Below, piece after piece: positions 33,201 through 41,984 of a stretch of 64,000 nucleotides of DNA (the first letter of the stretch is position 1; each line of letters starts with the position of its first letter). The stretch is from NCBI RefSeq assembly GCF_000471905.2, contig NW_006499858.1, positions 331,247-395,246 on the forward strand, written 5' to 3'. Origin of the DNA: Amborella trichopoda. Its lineage: Eukaryota; Streptophyta; Magnoliopsida; Amborellales; Amborellaceae. A program made the position numbers and the translations under genes. Under the pieces are notes generated by a model. That model had not been told where the DNA came from. It searched no databases and saw nothing but the letters and a program-made list of their open reading frames with translations.

Positions 33201-35009
33201 ATCCATTTTAAGGTATTGAAATTTTTATACTGAAATTGAGCCTCAATTATATCTCTGAAGGTAAGTTTGTAAAAATTCAGCCGCCTCAAAAACGTTGCAG
33301 GTTCAACTGTTCAATGAAACCAATACTATGTCCTTCACAGGTCCTTCTATTCAATCTAAACTGAAACCGACTGAAGAGGGATTGGCAATACGGACATCAT
33401 TTGAATATGACACTGTTTAAGCATTTTACTATTGAAATTTAGTTAGTGGTTAGAGGTTAATGCTTCGCTTTTACTATCCTTTGACTTCGTCTTAGCAGCT
33501 TTCTTTATTGTGTTCTACAATACCTTCTATAATTCAAGCAGGTTGTGTAACTACATGACAGTGGAAAGGTAACAGGTTGGGTGCATATATACAGAAGTTT
33601 CGGAAATAGATGTGGAAAATCTGAAAGCAGTTGTTTGTCTTGCATTGGGAAAGGGAGCTCAGGTTCTTCTCATGACATATTTCAAATGGACCAATTCAAT
33701 AAGTGCTTACTTTGAGTTACTTATCATCTGCTTATCTTGTGTTCGTATTCAGTGCTGATCAAATAATTTTTTTTCTTATCCTTTTTTTTTCTTGGTGAGT
33801 TCGTCAAAAACAGTTCATCTTTTTGGGATCTAGTACAACACCAGAGGTAGAAGCTGCACTTGAATCACTTCGTAAAGAACTCAAGGTAACTATTTATTTT
33901 CCCCTGATATTGGAAGTTCTTTTCTAGTTTTCTTATGTGAAATGTGGTTTTCAGTTTGTGCTTACAGGTTTTCGTATGCAAGAACTGCTGCATGCATAAA
34001 CTTAAGGAAGCTTTTGAACTACTTTTATAATTGTATTGATGATTCACTGTAATTATTGTAGGACCAAAATGTGAGATTTATAAACAAATACAACGAGGCC
34101 TTGTCACACTTGGTAATTGCAGGCTCAGATATCCTCTTGTGTGCTTCATTTCATGATCCCAAGCTGCATTTACCTGTATGTAAAGCACTATCAATAAACT
34201 CGATGTTGGTTTTCGAAAATAATTTTTGCGATAGAATAAGGTGGATTTCATTTTTGCAATTATTTCACTGTGTGGTTTATCTTGCTTGAAGCTCAAGGCA
34301 ATCAAGTATGGCACCATTCCTGTGGCAGTAAATCCCAATGAAAGCAGATTAGTAAGGTAATTCCTTTCCTTCTCCAAATTCGTCTTATTGGAAAATTAGG
34401 CAGACTAAGCGCTGGCTACTGTTATGTGGGTTATTCCTTCACAGACATGCTGAGGGGCAGGAGTTTGGGAGCACAAAGTCTTCGCGCATCCTATCAATGT
34501 TTGCAAACGTGTCTTTGAGCCAAGCCCTAGATGATATGGTAGTGTCTCTAGCAACACAGAATGTAGGAGGAAAATTATAGGCTGTTAATCCAATGGACTC
34601 ATAGCCCGTTGAAATGTTCAATATCTGATGGGTGATGAGGGGGAGTAGGACCCCACTGGAAATGGGAATGAACCCCCAACTAGAAATGGGCATGGCCCCA
34701 AGTGTTGGGTCCTCTCAATCTCAATCACCATCCATTTTCATGGACAGGATGACCGTAACGGGCTATGGTTCTCCAATGTCCAGAATATGTCATACTTTTC
34801 AACTTTGGGAGGCTTAATTCAAGCATCCTTTTCTGGTTTTGTGGCAGTATTAATTGTTATTCTGAATGGGAGTTTCATTTCTATTGTAGAAGTATGACGG
34901 TATCGGTTGGAGCAAGAAGATCAAGGATGCCATGTCAGAAGACTTATCGTGGGATTCTGAATGCTGTGACATGTATATGGATGCCTATATGTCCATGAAA
35001 AACCTATGA
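3268..35009 (+). CDS. SS5: Starch synthase 5-like protein, 5'-partial
   Basis: Nineteen exons join in one frame into 663 residues plus TGA (35007-35009). In order: a short acidic stretch; a helical, probably coiled-coil segment (about residues 40-95, with [20 protein letters not shown] as in SS3/SS4/SS5); a GT5-like domain from about residue 177 ([20 protein letters not shown]); a linker with [12 protein letters not shown] where active enzymes have NGID-type sequence; and a GT1-like half ending KNL. The ADP-glucose-binding KxGGL motif reads SVGSL, the EPCGLTQ-type catalytic stretch reads DPKLHLP, and the later TGGL is replaced by NPNESRL. Known of the family: SS5 of Arabidopsis is a plastid starch-synthase-like protein that promotes granule initiation and is thought to lack glucan-synthase activity. 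Inferred here: the same non-catalytic role. The transit peptide and start codon are not visible, probably left of the window. An inactive relative of SS4 is the main alternative. Confidence 0.85.
3591..8413. other. SS5: SS5 introns with no recognised element
   Basis: Intron sequence around the exons at 6078, 6642 and 7726, and the start of the 17.9-kb intron. It is AT-rich, with a T/G homopolymer block near 5190-5235. No RNA gene, transposon end or open frame could be supported. An in-frame TGA at 6242-6244 would be read if the intron starting at 6207 were retained. Confidence 0.5.
8414..8709 (+). repeat. 5' LTR of the copia element
   Basis: Begins TGTTGGAAATAATTAAG, ends TTATTTTCA, and is followed after three bases by a tRNA primer-binding site. 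It contains a CT-rich stretch (about 8583-8645). About 296 bases, typical for copia. Ends were set by the TG...CA rule and the primer site, since no partner LTR was found. Confidence 0.7.
8713..8724 (+). other. Copia primer-binding site
   Basis: TGGTATCAGAGC, complementary to the 3' end of plant initiator tRNA-Met, just after the LTR. It would prime minus-strand DNA synthesis and is intact, unlike the coding region. Confidence 0.9.
10394..10625 (+). repeat. 116-bp tandem duplication inside copia
   Basis: Two near-identical copies start at about 10394 and 10510 (shared CTTGTCATCCACCTTGCATG). They differ at only a few bases, so the duplication is younger than most damage in the element. Confidence 0.9.
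10757..11314. mobile_element. hAT-like non-autonomous insert in copia
   Basis: It is flanked by CTTGTGGC (10749-10756) and CTTATGGC (11315-11322), an 8-bp target duplication with one change. The left end TAGTGTTTTAAAAAGC is a common start of plant hAT-like elements. The copia reading YLW before it and the WH...GH motif after it are contiguous in intact copia proteins, which independently places the insert. No transposase coding seen. Confidence 0.75.
13166..13652. other. Unassigned transposon debris
   Basis: Sequence between the copia remnant and the minus-strand gypsy LTR. The last bases before 13653 read, on the minus strand, ATCAGAGTCTG directly after the LTR end, like a primer-binding site. 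Part of it may therefore be the internal region of the minus-strand gypsy element. The rest was not recognised. Confidence 0.4.
13653..16433 (-). repeat. Long gypsy LTR, minus orientation
   Basis: Reverse complement of most of the plus-strand LTR at 17676-21014. The outer end TGTCACAACCCCGCCCCC mirrors the LTR end GGGCTGTGACA. The stretch near 13850-13920 mirrors 20760-20840, the stretch at about 15040-15560 mirrors part of 18300-19130, and the GC-rich part (16120-16260) mirrors 17700-17890. It ends at TCTGGGTCCT, the mirror of the LTR start TGTAAGGACCCAGA. About 2.8 kb, shorter than the plus-strand LTR mainly because it lacks part of the tandem repeats. Small open frames inside it are not genes. 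Confidence 0.8.
16434..16591 (+). repeat. 3' fragment of a gypsy LTR, plus orientation
   Basis: Starts abruptly at GCGATTGGAGTG, matching the plus-strand LTR from about 20869, and ends GGGCTGTGACA. It is joined head-on to the minus-strand LTR start at 16433/16434 with no spacer. It is followed by TTTATGATATCAGAGT, a likely primer-binding region. Confidence 0.8.
16592..17675 (+). mobile_element. Internally deleted Ty3/gypsy core
   Basis: After the primer site comes a Gag start ([19 protein letters not shown], from 16705), broken near 16910 and fused to reverse transcriptase ([20 protein letters not shown], then FIDDILVYS near 17240). Next is the C-terminal part of integrase from about 17278 ([20 protein letters not shown], then [14 protein letters not shown]), and a purine-rich tract (AAGGGGGGATGA) before the 3' LTR. 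Protease, RNase H and the integrase catalytic core are missing, and several stops are present. Gag, reverse transcriptase, integrase tail, LTR is the Ty3/gypsy order. Not functional. Confidence 0.85.
17676..21014 (+). repeat. Very long gypsy LTR (3.3 kb), plus orientation
   Basis: Starts TGTAAGGACCCAGAC right after a polypurine tract and ends GGGCTGTGACA. It is followed by TTTATAGTATCAAAG, a degraded primer site, and a second Gag. It is therefore shared between the element to its left and the one to its right. Inside: a GC-rich start with GCGCGACGCTGCCGTG-like repeats, a duplicated block of about 390 bases (copies begin near 18323 and 18716), and a tandem array (19670-19966). Confidence 0.8.
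19672..19966 (+). repeat. 59-bp tandem array in the gypsy LTR
   Basis: ATGCAATGGGTCATCCATTG recurs at 19683, 19742, 19801, 19860 and 19919, an exact 59-base period, with copies differing by a few bases. Shorter degenerate repeats (GATATGCTCAGTTATGATAT) precede it from about 19340. Confidence 0.9.
21015..22115 (+). mobile_element. Ty3/gypsy Gag-protease remnant
   Basis: A Gag capsid-like domain is open at 21125-21343 ([20 protein letters not shown]). It is followed by two zinc knuckles ([17 protein letters not shown] and [14 protein letters not shown] near 21697-21800) and a pepsin-like protease core with [10 protein letters not shown] (near 21930). The protein homology breaks near 22110 at tRNA-like repeats. 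Frameshifts near 21300-21360 and 21540 show it is dead. No reverse transcriptase follows in the window. Confidence 0.8.
22116..22480. repeat. Three tRNA-like (SINE-type) modules
   Basis: Two direct modules (about 22116-22200 and 22262-22345) share a box-A-like TGGTTAGCTCATCCGC or TGGTTGGGTTGTCCGC and a box-B-like GATTCAATTCCCATGAGC or TTTGATTCCCATGAGCC. The second is followed by a T-rich tail. A third (about 22406-22470) lies on the minus strand, with GGGTTCAATTCCCCC as box B. The arrangement resembles tRNA-derived SINE heads. None folds clearly enough to call a functional tRNA. Confidence 0.5.
22481..23823. other. Intron DNA, degraded transposon and AT-rich
   Basis: 22490-22930 is moderately GC-rich and looks like decayed retroelement DNA, but no domain could be read with confidence. 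22930-23823 is AT-rich intron with nothing recognised. Confidence 0.4.
23824..25624. mobile_element. hAT-like element with internal duplication
   Basis: The left end is CACTGTTTAAAAAGTCGGC. The right end, reverse-complemented, is CAATGTTAGAAAGAACGAGT. Flanks ATATACAC (23816-23823) and ATACACAC (25625-25632) form an 8-bp target duplication with one change. It contains two tandem copies of a ~370-bp block (about 24617-24990 and 24996-25365). In one frame the first reads as acidic, low-complexity protein ([20 protein letters not shown]), possibly the tail of a hAT transposase. No catalytic domain remains. A smaller element with similar GGACCC-rich ends (about 24126-24386) is nested in it. Confidence 0.65.
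24126..24386. mobile_element. Small nested GGACCC-rich hAT-like MITE
   Basis: GGCATGACAATGGACCC at the left and GGACTCGTTGTCACC at the right are roughly inverted, with an AT-rich middle. Flanks AATGCTAG and CATTGCTG may be a worn 8-bp duplication. Same general type as the elements at 29860 and 37500. Confidence 0.45.
27043..27600. repeat. Tandem duplication in an SS5 intron
   Basis: The ~205-base block at 27043-27250 recurs at about 27338-27597 (shared AACATGATCAGC, AATTAGAAGGATTGCCAATG). In the second copy a ~48-base piece (CTACACTGCACAATGCTAAA) is repeated once more, and part of it appears again near 27610. It is intronic with no open frame. Confidence 0.8.
28320..28406 (+). other. SS5: Short GC-AG intron in SS5
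   Basis: The exon ends GATTCTCAG and the intron starts GCAAGATTT, so the donor is GC rather than GT, with the usual strong CAG before it. It ends GGTATAG, and reading resumes in frame at TGTGTTGAGCGGCCTGAAAA (CVERPEK). Using an earlier AG at 28392-28393 brings in a stop. Confidence 0.75.
29353..29527. mobile_element. Small hAT-like MITE
   Basis: The left end TAGGGGTGTAAATGGGTTGG and the right end CATAGGCAACCCTA are the usual inverted ends of a common plant hAT-like group, with GGTC/GACC-rich subterminal sequence. No clear 8-bp duplication was found. Confidence 0.5.
29860..31298. mobile_element. hAT-like element, 1.4 kb, with possible captured sequence
   Basis: Ends TAGGGGTGGCAACGGGTCGG and, inverted, TAGGGTTGGCAATGGACCCC. 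Flanks CATCACAT (29852-29859) and CATTACAG (31299-31306) match at 6 of 8. Subterminal regions are dense in GGACCC and GGGTCC, including a ~74-bp tandem duplication (copies near 31103 and 31177). The middle (30340-30840) is unlike the ends: a GA run, then open stretches on both strands, with a splice-acceptor-like T-tract and CAG on the minus strand near 30585-30600. No transposase seen. Confidence 0.7.
31525..31790. repeat. Dispersed plant repeat with GGGGTCGGCT core
   Basis: Contains ATCATCATCGTTGTCATCCA and CCAATTAATTGGGGTCGGCT, followed by a TACCTGGGTTTGAGACGG-like stretch resembling a box B. I recall this motif from SINE-like repeats scattered through plant genomes. Its exact ends are not clear here. 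Confidence 0.45.
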
Positions 35010-35338
35010 ATAGGATGTATTTATGTTCTTAATGTATGTATGTGAATATCGTATGTACTATGGTTATTGGTATTTATGTAATATAAATTAAGGTTTTTGT
35101 AATTTTTTTGCCTAGATGGTGTACATATTGTCCATCCGCTGACATAAATGGTTACTTGTTTCAAGCAATTTTTTACTTGTTTCAAGCAATTTTTAAGGAC
35201 GTGCATCATTTCGTACCTGATTCGAAAGTTATTGCCAATGACATGCAATTTTCAAGGTAGTAACGTTCAGTAGCCCCATTTTATTTTATATCATGCTGAT
35301 GATCATTTTTTTTTTTTAATCTTTCTTGTAGGGTTATT
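35010..35338 (+). other. SS5: SS5 3' untranslated region and downstream DNA
   Basis: AT-rich sequence after the stop, with several TAATGTATGTATGTG-like stretches. A small direct repeat (TTTTTACTTGTTTCAAGCAA) is at about 35150-35195. No canonical AATAAA was picked with confidence. No other gene signal. Confidence 0.4.
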
Positions 35339-36140
35339 TTTAAGAAAAATATCTCTATGCACTTTATTTTGAAGTTTTATCTCCCAATAGACCCATAATT
35401 TGAAAACGTTTATGACGGTAGAGAGATCTCACATAGTTTTGACCATTTGGACTAATTTTACCCTTTTTGACCTTCTATTTTTAACCAAAACAAAAAGTAA
35501 AAAGACACCCGTTTTTTTTACCACCTTAGCCCATACAAAAGGGTAGAAAAACACCCGTGCCTATTTCTTAATCCCTATCTCTCTGTAACGAGTCTCTTTT
35601 GTAGCAAGAGATGTTAAGGGGATATGGGTGAGAAAAAGGGGGAGATAGGTTTGGGGGAGAAACTCATTATAGAGAGGGGGCAATCTTTTAGGTGATTGTA
35701 TATCATTGTAATCAACCCAACATAGTATTTGGGCTGTTTTTAGTTTTTTTTTCTTAAACCGATTTGAATTAGAGAGGGACAGCCATGCCGAGAGAGAGAG
35801 AGAGAGAGAGTTCTATTTTTCTCTGATTTTATCTCGGCGGATGCCAGATCAATCGACAAAGGCTGGAGCTTGCTGGAAATTTGTGAATTGGTGATTGATC
35901 TCTAGGCAATGTGTTTCCTCGCGAGATTCCGGTAATTTGGGTTTATCATTAAGATATCTTCTCTTTGGGGGAAATTGATTTCCCGTCGACGTTCACACCA
36001 CTTTAACAGATTCTGCTTAGAAATTTAGACCGGCTATAGGGGTCTGGGCCGGGTCAACCTCGATTGGGACCTGAGCCGACTAATTCTAAGTTCGGCCAGG
36101 ACCTCAACCTGGACCTAGATCAGGTCCGAGTCACTACGAC
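35339..36140. other. Intergenic, repeat-like; hAT-like end at the gap
   Basis: Starts like a transposon end (AAGAAAAATATCTCTATGCA, similar to the element at 45274) and includes a GA run (35784-35812). From about 36030 it has GGTCTGGGCCGGGTCAACCT, the GC-rich subterminal sequence of a hAT-like MITE that runs into the N block. No gene. Confidence 0.4.
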
Positions 36141-36569
36141 NNNNNNNNNNNNNNNNNNNNNNNNNNNNNNNNNNNNNNNNNNNNNNNNNNNNNNNNNNNN
36201 NNNNNNNNNNNNNNNNNNNNNNNNNNNNNNNNNNNNNNNNNNNNNNNNNNNNNNNNNNNNNNNNNNNNNNNNNNNNNNNNNNNNNNNNNNNNNNNNNNNN
36301 NNNNNNNNNNNNNNNNNNNNNNNNNNNNNNNNNNNNNNNNNNNNNNNNNNNNNNNNNNNNNNNNNNNNNNNNNNNNNNNNNNNNNNNNNNNNNNNNNNNN
36401 NNNNNNNNNNNNNNNNNNNNNNNNNNNNNNNNNNNNNNNNNNNNNNNNNNNNNNNNNNNNNNNNNNNNNNNNNNNNNNNNNNNNNNNNNNNNNNNNNNNN
36501 NNNNNNNNNNNNNNNNNNNNNNNNNNNNNNNNNNNNNNNNNNNNNNNNNNNNNNNNNNNNNNNNNNNNN
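36141..36569. other. Assembly gap (429 N)
   Basis: Unknown bases. Open frames that span it are artefacts of translating N. The sequence on each side belongs to different repeat families. Confidence 1.
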
Positions 36570-36903
36570 GAAATTGTAAGCATGTGTTCATCAAAAATAG
36601 ATGAATCTTTGAAAAATATCAAAAAAATATATTACATGAAATAAATTGATCAAAATGCTCCCAAAATGTTTTCGGGGGTATTTTGGTATTTTGTTTTCTC
36701 AAATAATTTTTTTTATATTTTTATTAGGTGTGCCTTGATGAGAAGAGCACATATTTAAAATTTCAAATGATTTGGACTTGTAAAAAAAAAAAATTCAAGC
36801 ACTACCAAACATCTATGATCGTCGAATCGGTTCAGATTCAATCTGGACAGTTAGGCTCATATGTTCATATGAACTAGTGGGCTAATCCCATCTTTTCCAT
36901 AAC
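36570..36903. mobile_element. Right part of a MITE related to 1867-2323
   Basis: Shares with the element at 1867-2323 the stretch around TTCGGGGGTATTTTGGTA, the same AT-rich interior, and the right arm (TTCAATCTGGACAGTTAGGC, CATATGAACTAGTGGGCTAA). Its left arm would fall inside the N gap. Confidence 0.75.
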
Positions 36904-37491
36904 CTCTTTGGTTTTGTTGAACAACCGGTCCCACTTTAATTTTTAATATTTGTTCCAATTGTTTTGTTCCTTAAGTTTTTGTAATTTTTATTTGATCGGT
37001 TTGCTCGGTCTAGAGCACCGATTCTCTAAAGCGGCGATCCAGTTCACCAAACCCTGGTTTTAAACCTTGGGTTCAAAGAGAAATAGGAAGGCCCAATAAA
37101 AGAAAAAAATGAGGTTAGTTTTGAAATGTTGGGGTTAGGAGAGTTCTGTTTAGTGTTTTCAAAATCAGAATCAAGGTCTGACTAAAGTCCCATAGTAAAT
37201 CGAGTCAATTTGAAGATTCTAATTTCGCCCTAGTCACGACAATTTGTCGGAACTCTACTCGGAAAAATGGAAATTATGTAAATTTATTTATATCAATTTA
37301 TTTTAGGTTTATAAAACAAATTAGGTCACTAGTCTTTTGATGAAATTATAAAAAATACCTAGACACTGAAAGCTTGATTCCTGTTTGAGTTCCACACATT
37401 TGACTTCAGCGTCTAGAATGGAGTACATCACAATTATGAAACATGATTAATCAAATATGAAAAAAGCATACAAATAAGTCAAAAATATATA
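36904..37491. other. Intergenic, nothing firm
   Basis: Includes an end-like stretch near 36990-37080 (ATCGGTTTGCTCGGTC, GGTTTTAAACC) that may be the edge of another hAT-like element. Otherwise AT-rich with no gene. Confidence 0.35.
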
Positions 37492-37499
37492 ATCTACAA

Positions 37500-37823
37500 T
37501 AGGGGTGGTAATGGACCTAGACCGACGGCTTGACTGGACCTGGGTTGGGTATGGGTCCAAGAATTAGACCCAGTGGGTCAGGTCCAAGTCCAAATCTTGG
37601 ACCCGAATACTATTTGGGTCTGGGTCCGAGTGCAGTCGGGTTCGGGTCCAGGTCCCACATTTCTCAATTTATGAAAATATATTAGAATATATTTAAATAC
37701 ATAGATATTTTTATTTTTGGGTCAAGTTCAATCAGGTCCTGTTGGATCCTAGTCTATTTCAGGTCCCACATTATATTTGGATCCAAGTCCAGGTCCGGAT
37801 CTGGTGACTCGTTGCCACCCTTA
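37500..37823. mobile_element. hAT-like MITE with perfect 8-bp TSD
   Basis: Flanked on both sides by ATCTACAA (37492-37499 and 37824-37831). Ends TAGGGGTGGTAATGGACC and, inverted, TAAGGGTGGCAACGAGTC. Subterminal GGACC/GGTCC repeats flank an AT-rich core. 324 bases with no coding, so mobilised by a transposase from elsewhere. Confidence 0.9.
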
Positions 37824-38404
37824 ATCTACAACACCAATATGAATGACGAGATTGAAAGAAATACTAATGTGACATTACCGGGGATTTTTTTTTTTCTTTT
37901 TCTTTTCACCTTTTTTCTTTTGTTTTGTCAAGATCACTTACAAGTAGTCTTATTAAAATAACTCTTGTTTCAAAAAAAATAAAACTAACAAATCCAATAT
38001 CTTAAAAACCTTGATGCCATTAAACCAATTTTCTTTAAATAAATAAAATATCCACAATTCTTATGTTTGAAAATATAAAGACTAATTAAATATGACAAGA
38101 GACGAAAAGAGAGTGTCAGAGATTACCTCAACTGGGCTTATTACACCCCACACCGAGTCACCACCATCTGATGATGTAGGATCAATAATCAACATTCAAT
38201 CTCAACCAGGAAAGCAAGTTTAGGATAAGTCACATCACTGGAACATGAACCCCTTTAATCACAAACTCAAGCCCTAAGTACATTCCTTTAACAACTTGGT
38301 TTGAGAGCGGTGGATTCTCTTTTTGCTACAACCTAAAACCCTTGGACATAAATCCATAGTTAAGAGAAGGGAGAGAGAAAAACTCCATAATCTAATTCTA
38401 AACC

Positions 38405-39789
38405 AATGGTTTAAAAAGCGGATCAGTGACCCGGATCGGGCATCTCAAAAACCGATCCGGATCGGCGAATCGGCGATCCAGATAAAAAATCGGCTGAATC
38501 GGTCGGATTAACACTTCAAAAAAATCTGAAAAAATTATTAAAATTCATTATAAATATTTTTTTTTAGGAATCCAATAAGAAATGAAGGTACTACATTATT
38601 AACTTTTATTTTTTTCATCAATTTGTGAATATTGATATGCTCTTTCCCTGTATAAATTTATGTTAACCATTAAATTTGCATCACATAAAAGAAAAATCAT
38701 AGAATTATCATAGATAAAATATATAATTATATATAGAATATTATAAAGAGTAGACTAATCAATGAAAGAATGGCCATTAAATTCTCGTTTTGGCAAAAAA
38801 CCCTAATCCGCTAAAAAAATCCAAATTATTACAGTCTAACTAACTATAATCCAAAATTATTAAAACCTAACTAATTATAATATTATAAACTGAAATTATA
38901 ATTATTAGTTTACATTTTGTAATTGTTTTATTAGACAAATAATAACAAATTAAAAATATTTTATAATATTATCTAATTTAAAATGTATTATTGACAACTG
39001 TAAGAAAAATAGTACATTTATAATGTAAAAATTAAATAAATAAAATAAAAAATTTGGTTATCAATGTAAAAATTAATAAAAATACGTACAAATTTTTCAA
39101 AAATTTATTTTTTTAGGTTTTTATAATAAATTTAGTGAAAGAGATTGTTAGTAGAAAGATGGAGATTTCAAATAGAATAAACTTTTTATGTTTTATTTTT
39201 TTATATCTTTCATATTCTTTTAAAAAAATAAGTATACCACTATATACAACAAAAATTAACTTCTATACAAAAAATTAACTTTTTTATTTTTCATTTTTTT
39301 ATGCTTTTTATATTATTTACAAAAATATTTATACAATATATACAACAAAAACTATACAACACAATAAAATAACGCCCACGGGGGGACTAGACCTTGAGAG
39401 GTCACATGAAGAATCAAAGGTCTTAACCACCACGCCACCTCACCATATGTGGTTATAACTTGATGATTAATAGAATATATTTAAATTCCCTTTTCATTTA
39501 ATGATATTTGGGAATTATCACACATTAAAAGATGGGTATTCCACTTTGGTATATAAATACCTATGTAATATAAATTAAAATGTTTGTTCACGCATGCATG
39601 TGTGTGTCGCATGTGTGCAGAGAGGCAACAGGGCTGAACCGGGTAGAACCGGACAAGCGGATTGGAACCGACGGTTCTTCTCTAGAACCGGGCGGTTCCC
39701 GGTTTTGTATTGAAACCGGCACGGGCTGTGCCGGTTCCCGTGTCGAACCGAGCGAGTCTGGTTCGACTAGCCGATTTTTAAAACACTAG
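38405..39789. mobile_element. hAT-like element, 1.4 kb, non-coding
   Basis: The left end AATGGTTTAAAAAGCGGATC and the inverted right end CTAGTGTTTTAAAAATCGGC match. Flanks TCTAAACC and CTTAAACC agree at 6 of 8. GC-rich subterminal CCGATCCGGATCGG-like and ACCGGGCGGTTCCCGG-like stretches flank a very AT-rich core with no ORF of note. Confidence 0.65.
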
Positions 39790-39797
39790 CTTAAACC

Positions 39798-40799
39798 CTT
39801 AGGTTCTTTCACAATGTGGGAGAGAGAGATATCTCAAATATGGGAGAATATGATGTGCCCCATTTTGAGCTTTCATAAGAGAGAGAAACTTTTCTTAAGG
39901 TGTAGAGATTTTAGGTAGAGACAATTCATTTTTTATAGGATTGAACAATATTATGGTTTCTTAGGGTTTTCCTTGGCTTGCCTTTTCTTATGAGATTCAA
40001 TATGAACCATTGATCTTAGGTGACTTGTGGGGTGAGAGATTTGAGCCCTTCATTCCATAGATAACCCATCAACATTATGGAAGGTGCTAGAATCTTTAAT
40101 TCCCTTTCCAAAATTATTTTCTCATCAATAGAAATTAAATAAAATAATTTCAAATATAGTATTGAGCATACCAAAATAATGCACAAGCCTTCTCATACTT
40201 TCCTAAAATTCATTCAAAGCTTCTTCAAGCCAATACCTTTTCAAAACACATAACAACTTGGCCTACAAACCAAATTACTTATCACAAAATTAAAAAGCTT
40301 CTAAATGGGTGGGACATGCCACCTATGAGAGGATCTCATGGGCCTCACCATCTAGGCCATGGTGCGTCCATGTGCACAATGGGCCTCCATGCAATTTTAA
40401 CTATTGTTAAAACTCAATAAAATAATTTTAAAATTTATTTGAATATTTAAATTAATGTAAATTTAATATCCATGATTTTATAAATCCAAATTTGCAAAAC
40501 AAACTCTTTTCTCACTCGTGTTTTTTTTTTCCAGATATAATAGTTATATATTTATAAAAGAAAAAAAAACCTAAAACTTAACGTACTCCTTAGAAAACCC
40601 TAATCAAATTCTAACCCTTCATTTTTAGAAAAATAAACTTCCAATTCGCACCATTCAATTGTGTACAACTGTAATAGACATAAACACCCCCAAAGAAAAT
40701 TAAGACCCAATATAAATCCAAACCTAAATTTTAATCTCCTAATCAAAATAATAAGATTAAAAAAAAAAAAATTCCTAATTACATCAATCACTATTATAT
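39798..40799. other. Intergenic, nothing recognised
   Basis: AT-rich DNA with GA-rich patches, no credible ORF, RNA gene or transposon end. Confidence 0.4.
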
Positions 40800-40950
40800 G
40801 GGACTGTCTCCAAAGAGACTATTTCTCTTTTGTACATGGATGTCACGATGGACTTCGGGACCCACTCCAAACCATTCTATTTGATATCTAATGAATGTAA
40901 ATGATTGTGACCTCCACGTACAAAAGATAAATGGTCTCTTTATAAAAAAA
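40800..40950. mobile_element. Short inverted-repeat MITE, family 2, copy 1
   Basis: AAAGAGACTATTTCTCTTTT (from 40813) pairs with AAAAGATAAATGGTCTCTTT (to 40941). The interior carries TGTCACGATGG and GATTGTGACCTCC. It matches the copies near 41755, 41985 and 47972. Confidence 0.6.
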
Positions 40951-41082
40951 TATCATATTATATATGTGGGATGCTAGATTATCACATAATTCCCACCATT
41001 AAGCTAAAAAAATTTGGACTAACTTATTAGAAAGGCCCCAAATAGTATTAATATGAAAAGATTTAGAAATAACTATAAGGAA

Positions 41083-41174
41083 GAAACTAAAGACTCATTG
41101 TGAGATAACCCATATTGTTCCTTTGAAAGAAACTAAAGACTCATTGTGAGATAACCCATATTGTTCCTTTGACC
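41083..41174. repeat. Exact 46-bp direct duplication
   Basis: GAAACTAAAGACTCATTGTG starts at 41083 and again at 41129, and the whole 46-base unit is repeated without change. A C homopolymer (about 41177-41190) follows, which is prone to sequencing error. Confidence 0.9.
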
Positions 41175-41754
41175 ACCCCCCCCCCCCCCCAAGGCAATAT
41201 TCGACACCTCCATGGCCTGAAGCTAATTGGTTCCTACAAATGCTGCTCATCAGGAGTGAAGAAAAATCTTGACAACTCAAACATCAAGAGAATTTATTTT
41301 AGTGAATTACGTGCACCATCAGTAGTCAATAATAAAATACAAAATCATTGGAGACACCCCATTTTTGGCCGATTGAGTTTCTAAGGTATCCCAAGAACTA
41401 AAAATTGACCTTAAAACCTAAGAAGTACCTTTTATTAGTCATCATAGACTCATTTTTTCATAGCCCCCATAAGAAGCTACCCTATTTACCAATCTAACAC
41501 CTAGAAACCCTAGATCAGACCCTTTGGAGTTCAAGTACCAAGATCCCTCTGGAACAAATCCAAATTAAGATAAATTTTATTTGCATTAGAGAGAATTTTA
41601 TAAAGTATTCAAACAGTCCAACATCACTTAGATATCAAGTCAACGGCAAGAATCACTTATTTTGATTAAAAAAAAAAAATTAGATGGAAAGAAAGTCGTA
41701 TGAAAATATTTTAAGTGAGCGAAATAAGGATTACAGGCATTTTTATTTTGAAAT

Positions 41755-41970
41755 TATATTTTATGAGACCATTTATTTTTGGTATAGGGAGGTCACAATA
41801 GCTTTTGGCTACTGGATGTAAAATCCAACGATACATTTGAGAAGTTTTAGTTTAGACTTTATGCCCAAATAACGATACATCATCAACTATCTGATTTCAA
41901 ATATGACGGTCAGTGATGATTGTGACCTCCTTGTATCATAAGTAAATAGTCTCATTATATACATTTCCTT
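41755..41970. mobile_element. Short inverted-repeat MITE, family 2, copy 2
   Basis: ATGAGACCATTTATTTTTGG with GGGAGGTCACAATAG at the left is inverted as ATTGTGACCTCCTTGTATCA and AAGTAAATAGTCTCATTATA at the right. The best-preserved copy of the family. No ORF. Confidence 0.75.
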
Positions 41971-41984
41971 TTATTTTAAGGATT

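Larger units (their letters stand above)
3268..35009 (+). other. SS5: Exon map of the SS5-like gene
   Basis: Exons by eye, all bounded by AG acceptors and GT donors unless noted: 3268-3315, 3403-3433, 3512-3590, 6078-6206, 6642-6885, 7726-7860, 25727-25831, 26094-26192, 26797-26926, 28269-28319 (GC donor), 28407-28517, 32058-32167, 32307-32475, 33576-33662, 33814-33885, 34062-34175, 34292-34356, 34445-34538, 34890-35009. The lengths sum to 1993 nt, that is one carried base plus 664 codons, and every junction keeps frame. The donor at 6207 is the least certain: it was chosen because only it gives the phase needed by the exon at 6642. The first listed exon begins with one base of a split codon, so at least one more exon lies upstream. 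Confidence 0.8.

Noticed and set aside
36064..36622. Long ORFs across 36141-36569
   Set aside because: Made by translating N.
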